Assembly (NCBI GenBank): GCA_030620215.1
Contig: JAUXFE010000017.1
Coordinates: 1 to 9,457 of the forward strand
Direction: 5' to 3'
DNA length: 9,457 nt
Source of the DNA: Candidatus Peregrinibacteria bacterium
GTDB taxonomy: Bacteria; Patescibacteria; Gracilibacteria; UM-FILTER-43-11
Under the pieces are notes generated by a model that worked only from the letters and a program-made list of their open reading frames with translations, ran no database searches and was not told the DNA's origin. Positions 6,357 through 9,457 of this stretch are shown here, piece after piece. The translations under genes and the position numbers were made by a program. Each line of letters begins with the position of its first letter. Position 1 is the first letter of the stretch.

Positions 6357-6737
6357 CTAGGTTTTAGTTGCTTTAATCTTACCGCTACCCATTGTCATAC
6401 GTTTACCGCGTTTGGTACGGGCGTTGGTTTTTGTACGTTGACCGCGAGCTGGCAATCTTCGGCGATGTCGAAAACCACGATATGTTCCGATTTCTTGCAA
6501 TCGTTTAATATCGTTAGTAACCTGGCGTCTTAAATCACCTTCTGTAATTAATTTGCCTATAGCTTCACGTATTTTTTGCTCCTGATCACCAGTTAAAGCA
6601 TCAACTTTCGTATCTAAATCAATCTTAAGTTCAATTAATAATTTCTTACTCAAACTTCTGCCAATACCATAGATGTATGTGAGCGCTACCTCTATACGCT
6701 TACCTTTAGGTAGGTTAACTCCTGCTATTCTAGCCAT
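6357..6737 (-). CDS. rpsM: 30S ribosomal protein S13 (uS13)
   Basis: S13 is in the small-subunit head, forms bridges to the large subunit and touches the P-site tRNA with its tail. The 126-residue protein begins [34 protein letters not shown], the family N-terminus with its helix-two-turn-helix. It has the coiled segment [59 protein letters not shown], essentially the family consensus, and a lysine-rich tail. It is slightly longer than the 118-residue E. coli protein. The gene follows rpmJ by 34 bp. There is no Shine-Dalgarno sequence; the start is preceded by CATTTAG-CATTTAT repeats in the mRNA. Confidence 0.98.
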   Translation of the reverse strand: MARIAGVNLPKGKRIEVALTYIYGIGRSLSKKLLIELKIDLDTKVDALTGDQEQKIREAIGKLITEGDLRRQVTNDIKRLQEIGTYRGFRHRRRLPARGQRTKTNARTKRGKRMTMGSGKIKATKT

Positions 6738-6743
6738 AAATAA

Positions 6744-6757
6744 TAAATGCTAAATGA
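6744..6757. repeat. TAAATGN heptad pair in rpmJ-rpsM spacer
   Basis: Two units, TAAATGC and TAAATGA, lie 6 bp from the rpsM start codon. They belong to the same heptad family as the arrays at 6889-6916 and 4098-4136. Confidence 0.8.
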
Positions 6758-6771
6758 AAAATAATAATTGT

Positions 6772-6888
6772 TTAGCCTTGCTTTTGTTTATGTTTTTTAA
6801 ATCTTGGACAAATAACGCGAACAACACCTTTTCGTTTAATAACTCTACAATATTCACAAATTTTCTTTACTGATGCTCTTACCTTCAT
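6772..6888 (-). CDS. rpmJ: 50S ribosomal protein L36 (bL36), zinc-ribbon type
   Basis: I translated this short gene by hand: 38 codons from ATG at 6888 to TAA at 6772. The protein begins [20 protein letters not shown] and ends with Pro-Arg-Phe and a basic tail. It carries the zinc-binding set C11, C14, C27 and H33, so it is the zinc-containing form. L36 binds 23S rRNA in the large subunit. At 38 residues it has the usual length. Its position between infA and rpsM is the classic bacterial order. The start codon is immediately followed on the + strand by four heptad repeats (6889-6916), so its mRNA leader is CATTTAN repeats with no Shine-Dalgarno motif. Confidence 0.97.
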   Translation of the reverse strand: MKVRASVKKICEYCRVIKRKGVVRVICPRFKKHKQKQG

Positions 6889-6916
6889 TAAATGTTAAAT
6901 GCTAAATGATAAATGT
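6889..6916. repeat. TAAATGN heptad array x4 abutting rpmJ start
   Basis: TAAATGT, TAAATGC, TAAATGA and TAAATGT run without gaps and touch the rpmJ start codon. The rest of the infA-rpmJ spacer (6917-6972) contains TCATG-GTAAT-CATGA at 6948-6962, a small 5-bp hairpin, and repeated TAATCA motifs up to the infA stop. Confidence 0.95.
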
Positions 6917-6972
6917 AACTATGATTAAACGATTGGAATATATAGGATCATGGTAATCATGAGATAATCATA

Positions 6973-7221
6973 TTAATCAGTGGTCTTTTTTGGTGTTGGA
7001 TTTCTATAAGTAATTCTGCCTTTCGTTAGATCATATGGAGTCATTTCAATGGTGACAGTATCACCTGGCAGAATGCGTATGTAATTCATGCGGATCTTTC
7101 CTGAGACGTGAGCAAGAATGGTATGCCCTTTATAATTTTCACCAATCAGTTCGACTCGAAATGTGGCATTAGAAAGACACTCGACAACTTTACCTTCAAC
7201 TTCTATTACTTCTTTAGCCAT
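6973..7221 (-). CDS. infA: Translation initiation factor IF-1
   Basis: IF-1 is a small OB-fold protein that binds the ribosomal A site during initiation with IF-2 and IF-3. The 82-residue protein shows [19 protein letters not shown] (7-25), the [41 protein letters not shown] core (33-73) and a short basic tail, about 10 residues longer than E. coli IF-1. An in-frame TGA lies two codons before the ATG, so the start at 7221 cannot be extended. It is the first gene of the minus-strand cluster, next to the divergent promoter region. No strong Shine-Dalgarno precedes it; a good one lies further up at 7266-7271 before a start-stop pair. Confidence 0.97.
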   Translation of the reverse strand: MAKEVIEVEGKVVECLSNATFRVELIGENYKGHTILAHVSGKIRMNYIRILPGDTVTIEMTPYDLTKGRITYRNPTPKKTTD

Positions 7222-7251
7222 AACTCATTCAAAAACTTAAGCGGATAGATT

Positions 7252-7271
7252 CTACATAAATTGCACTCCTT
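7252..7271 (-). promoter_or_regulatory. Strong Shine-Dalgarno followed by ATG-TAG start-stop pair
   Basis: On the minus strand AAGGAG (7271-7266) is followed after 8 bases by ATG (7257-7255) and at once by TAG (7254-7252). It lies 30 bp upstream of infA. It is the best match to the anti-Shine-Dalgarno sequence that I found in the window, at ideal spacing, yet it would make only fMet. It could be a ribosome-parking regulatory element of the infA leader, or a chance match. Confidence 0.4.
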
Positions 7272-7306
7272 GGGAAAGGGGATTTTGGGTTTTTATGAAA
7301 AATGTG

Positions 7307-7335
7307 TTGAAAAATATTGAATTTTATGTTATAAT
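7307..7335 (+). promoter_or_regulatory. Sigma-70-type promoter for the acidic protein gene
   Basis: TTGAAA (7307-7312), a 17-base spacer and TATAAT (7330-7335) with a TGT extension just upstream form a near-consensus promoter. Transcription would start near 7342, giving a leader of about 26 bases without a Shine-Dalgarno motif. A second overlapping candidate, TTGAAT (7317-7322), 18 bases, TATAAT (7341-7346), lies about 10 bp downstream. Confidence 0.75.
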
Positions 7336-7360
7336 ACTATTATAATTAAATTTTTAACAA
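7331..7360 (-). promoter_or_regulatory. Candidate divergent promoter for the infA cluster
   Basis: On the minus strand TTGTTA (7360-7355), an 18-base spacer and TATTAT (7336-7331) form a plausible promoter whose -10 overlaps the -10 of the plus-strand promoter. The leader to infA would be about 100 bases and would contain the start-stop element. The match is moderate and the region is so A/T-rich that chance matches are likely. Confidence 0.35.
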
Positions 7361-7367
7361 CAAAACA

Positions 7368-7757
7368 ATGTCAATCGAAAACCCATCATACGAAGAAGAA
7401 ACCGAGGTAAGTCCGGAAGTATTGGAAGAATTTAAAAATGAGCTCGAAGCTGCAATTGAAGAAATTGAAGCTGGAGAAGAAACACCCATACCTCTTCAAA
7501 TGATGCCTTCATACTGGGAACTCGAAGATAATAAGGAAGCAATGATAAAGGCGGTAATGGAAAAATTAGAAGTAAATCCGGATACCGCTCAGCCAGTTAA
7601 ACAATATACAATAACCGACTCACCGGAAAAGGAAACTATAGGTAACATAGAGGTAAAGGTTTTTGCAACAAATGTCTCAGGAGTCTTTTTAGGGCAATAC
7701 ACAGATTCCAACAGAGATGTGGATTGGGTAATAAGACCTTTAGAAGGCGAAGAATAG
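7368..7757 (+). CDS. Acidic protein of unknown function
   Basis: I do not recognise this 129-residue protein. It has 32 Asp/Glu against about 9 Lys/Arg, so it is strongly acidic. The first 40 residues are Glu-rich and probably helical (EVLEEFKNELEAAIEEIE). A Pro-rich patch with Met-Met and Trp follows (about 40-51), then another helix (about 55-68). The last 60 residues look beta-rich (KQYTITDSPEK, GNIEVKVFATNVSGVFLGQYT, DVDWVIRPL). There is no signal peptide, membrane helix, cysteine or catalytic motif, so it is likely a cytosolic or ribosome/nucleoid-associated partner protein. It is a believable gene because a near-consensus promoter sits just upstream and the frame is open and well composed. 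It ends 6 bp from the converging oxidoreductase gene. Confidence 0.8.
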   Translation: MSIENPSYEEETEVSPEVLEEFKNELEAAIEEIEAGEETPIPLQMMPSYWELEDNKEAMIKAVMEKLEVNPDTAQPVKQYTITDSPEKETIGNIEVKVFATNVSGVFLGQYTDSNRDVDWVIRPLEGEE

Positions 7758-7763
7758 GTACTT

Positions 7764-9062
7764 CTATACACCCCTCGTAGCCCTGCACATTTTTTCATAA
7801 AGCCCCCTGAAGATATTATCCGGATCAGTCTGCTTTTTGATCTTGTAAAAATTTTCTTTGTTCCATGTTTTCCAAAAATCCTCTTCTGAATAATAGTTCT
7901 GCGATATTAAAGTTTTAAGAGCCCTGATTTCATATAATTTATCTTCCAGTAGTTTATAATAATTCACACCTTTTTTAGGTTTCATGCCATAAATTGCAAT
8001 ATCTAAAAAAAGTTCATCATCAATTTTAAAATCTGAAGCAATCCATTCATAATGTCTTACATTTTTATATGGCACGCACCACAAAGGAAAATGACCGACC
8101 TTTTTTTGATACCAATCCATAAAATTATTCATTTTTGAAAATGGTATAAACGTATCGACAGTTATTGGAATTTTGCTTGCAGGAATAATTTTGTGAAATC
8201 TTGTAGCAAATCGTAATAGATTATTGGAATTCATAAATTTCCCAAAAAGCAATCTGCCGATAAAAGATTTTGGACTAACATTAGTGTCACCCTTATCGTA
8301 TCTGAAAAAGTAATCAATGGTTTTTAAATAATCTTTTTTTCTTTTCTTCGTACTTAGATAATAGATTTTCATCCAGTCATACTTGTTCGTATACGGAGCC
8401 TCATCGACAAAATTACCTATACTAAGCACATATTCAGTTGGCGAGTGGATAATTCCATCCATAAAATCCGCATTCTTATTTTTAAAGTACCCATAGATGG
8501 CCTTTTTATAATCATCTAAAGTTTCGTATTTTTCGTATGTTACTTTTACAAACTTTTTGGCAGGAACCAGATTAAATTTTAACTTAGTTATAATCCCCAG
8601 CGTACCGAATGTACCATGCATCATCTGGAAAAGCAGACTGTTCTTTTCCGGAGAACATGTCAGTACTTCACCTTTTGCAGTAACGACTTCGTATTCTATA
8701 CAGTTATCATGAAAACCTCCTTTTTTATATGACATGGACTCTATGGAACAACCCGCAACAGCCCCGCCAATGGTTATCGTCTTCAGCTCGGGCACTACAA
8801 TTGGAACAAGACCATGCTCAAGAGTCGCTTTAGCTAAATCAAAAAAAGTAAGTCCCGGTTCAGCGATACACGTTTTGTTTTTCACATCGATATCTAAAAT
8901 TTCATTCAAATCACCAACATCAAGTTGTTCGTCTAAATATGTTTTATCCCCTTTTTTAGGAACTTGATGGGATACTGCTTTTTTCTTAAGCGAAAGTGGC
9001 GTTTTTGATTTTCGTGACGCTAAAAAAGAACTTATGCGTTTTATTTTTTGTGTATGATTCAT
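7764..9062 (-). CDS. DHCR24-like FAD-linked oxidoreductase
   Basis: The 432-residue protein has a PCMH-type FAD-binding domain (about 20-167). It resembles the delta24-sterol reductase (DHCR24) branch of the family: LNEILDIDVKNKTCIAEPGLTF (52-73), LVPIVVPELKTITIGGAVAGCSIES (85-109), the KKGGFHDN loop (113-120) and GTFGTLGIITKLKFNLVPAKK (150-170). The C-terminal part supplies the substrate cap and ends in a W..... Y.IKKQTDPDNIFRGLYEKM stretch common to these enzymes. Sterol reduction is unlikely in such a bacterium. An FAD-dependent dehydrogenation or reduction of a lipid or sugar is inferred from the glycosyltransferase neighbour. No transmembrane helix is evident. The start at 9062 has no Shine-Dalgarno sequence. 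It follows the glycosyltransferase by 155 bp and converges on the acidic protein gene. Confidence 0.88.
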   Translation of the reverse strand: MNHTQKIKRISSFLASRKSKTPLSLKKKAVSHQVPKKGDKTYLDEQLDVGDLNEILDIDVKNKTCIAEPGLTFFDLAKATLEHGLVPIVVPELKTITIGGAVAGCSIESMSYKKGGFHDNCIEYEVVTAKGEVLTCSPEKNSLLFQMMHGTFGTLGIITKLKFNLVPAKKFVKVTYEKYETLDDYKKAIYGYFKNKNADFMDGIIHSPTEYVLSIGNFVDEAPYTNKYDWMKIYYLSTKKRKKDYLKTIDYFFRYDKGDTNVSPKSFIGRLLFGKFMNSNNLLRFATRFHKIIPASKIPITVDTFIPFSKMNNFMDWYQKKVGHFPLWCVPYKNVRHYEWIASDFKIDDELFLDIAIYGMKPKKGVNYYKLLEDKLYEIRALKTLISQNYYSEEDFWKTWNKENFYKIKKQTDPDNIFRGLYEKMCRATRGV

Positions 9063-9093
9063 ATATTAACGAGATGACCCACCACGACAGGTA

Positions 9094-9109
9094 GACGAAA
9101 TGACGAAAT
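9094..9109. repeat. 8-bp tandem duplication GACGAAAT
   Basis: Two exact GACGAAAT copies lie in the 155-bp spacer upstream of the oxidoreductase, followed by AACGATA. This small repeat fits the window-wide habit of tandem repeats in spacers. Confidence 0.8.
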
Positions 9110-9161
9110 AACGATACAGCAATTTATTGAAATTCGAAAATCAAAATTCGGCTGTCGTTGT

Positions 9162-9167
9162 ATTATA
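9162..9167 (-). promoter_or_regulatory. Possible -10 element upstream of oxidoreductase
   Basis: A perfect minus-strand TATAAT lies about 100 bp before the oxidoreductase start, in the longest gap between the two minus-strand genes. No convincing -35 lies at 16-18 bases, so this may be a weak or activator-dependent promoter, or chance. Confidence 0.3.
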
Positions 9168-9217
9168 CGCAATTCAAAAAATATTTTTCTTTAGATAAGG
9201 TACTCTTGATAAGTTTT

Positions 9218-9457
9218 TTATTTAGGAGAATTTGTTTGTTTTTTGTTTGCTGTCATTTTTTTATAAACACGTTCAAAAATTTTAAAAATTTTTCCTTCCT
9301 CAAAACGTTTAACAAACTTTAAAGCATTATTTGAAAATCTTATTTCTAAATTTTTATCGTAATAAATTTTATTTAGTTTATTTAATATATCCTTTTTATC
9401 GTTAATGCTTACCAAATAACCATTTTTATTTTGTATTATCAACTCAGGTATAGCAAG
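9218..9457 (-). CDS. GT4-type glycosyltransferase, C-terminal fragment
   Basis: This is the last 79 residues of a gene cut by the window edge; the frame stays open through 9457 and begins LAIPELIIQNKNGYLV. That is the typical end of the donor-binding domain of GT-B family 4 enzymes: Pro-Glu contacting the nucleotide sugar, then Asn-Gly-Tyr-Leu-Val, then the helical tail with DILNKLNKIYYDKNLEIRFSNNALKFVKRF and a final IFERVYKKM helix. A TTG at 9442 is not the start. The donor and acceptor cannot be told from this piece. Such enzymes build surface polysaccharides or glycolipids, which suggests a shared pathway with the downstream FAD enzyme. Confidence 0.85.
   Translation of the reverse strand, partial: LAIPELIIQNKNGYLVSINDKKDILNKLNKIYYDKNLEIRFSNNALKFVKRFEEGKIFKIFERVYKKMTANKKQTNSPK

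Noticed and set aside
7741..7766. Bidirectional terminator between the convergent genes (TAGAAG/CTTCTA)
   Set aside because: The stem is only 6 bp, A/T-rich, with a 14-base loop and no U-run on either strand.
9440..9442. TTG as a start codon for the right-edge gene
   Set aside because: The frame continues upstream to the window edge with conserved glycosyltransferase residues (IPE), so the gene is truncated, not short.

Overview
The window looks like AT-rich bacterial DNA using the standard code (TAA, TAG and TGA all serve as stops). It most probably comes from a Candidate Phyla Radiation (Patescibacteria) genome. That assignment is inference. It rests on almost no Shine-Dalgarno motifs, gene spacers filled with short tandem repeats, a compact joined ribosomal-protein cluster, and the pairing of YraN, PEGA-domain and DUF4015-type genes.

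Layout. Positions 1-103 hold seven 12-bp repeats running up to the first start codon. Positions 104-2666 (+) carry yraN (UPF0102 nuclease fold), an overlapping membrane-anchored PEGA/beta-propeller protein, and a secreted DUF4015-type glycoside hydrolase. Positions 2720-7221 (-) carry the alpha-operon-like cluster infA-rpmJ-rpsM-rpsK-rpsD-rpoA-rplQ, continuing into rplM-rpsI. The 38-codon rpmJ lies at 6772-6888. Two starts need correction: rpoA begins at 5157 and rplM at 3684. An AT-rich divergent promoter region (about 7222-7367) separates this cluster from a strongly acidic protein of unknown function (7368-7757, +). Converging on that gene with a 6-bp gap is a DHCR24-like FAD oxidoreductase (7764-9062, -). 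It is preceded by the C-terminal end of a GT4-type glycosyltransferase that is cut by the window edge (9218-9457, -).

How the genes work together. The minus-strand cluster makes translation initiation factor 1, six ribosomal proteins that are core ribosome parts plus L17 and L36, and the RNA polymerase alpha subunit. It is probably one long transcript or a few overlapping ones. The flanking genes look like envelope and surface-polysaccharide functions.

The most unusual material is between the genes. Many spacers carry their own tandem array, often with a 7-bp period, and a TAAATGN heptad family recurs in several spacers of the ribosomal cluster. A perfect 16-bp hairpin fills the rplQ-rplM spacer and takes in the weak RBS of rplM. 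A long compound hairpin fills the rpsM-rpsK spacer. The best Shine-Dalgarno sequence I found precedes an ATG-TAG start-stop pair upstream of infA. I see no defence system, transposon, CRISPR array, tRNA or rRNA.
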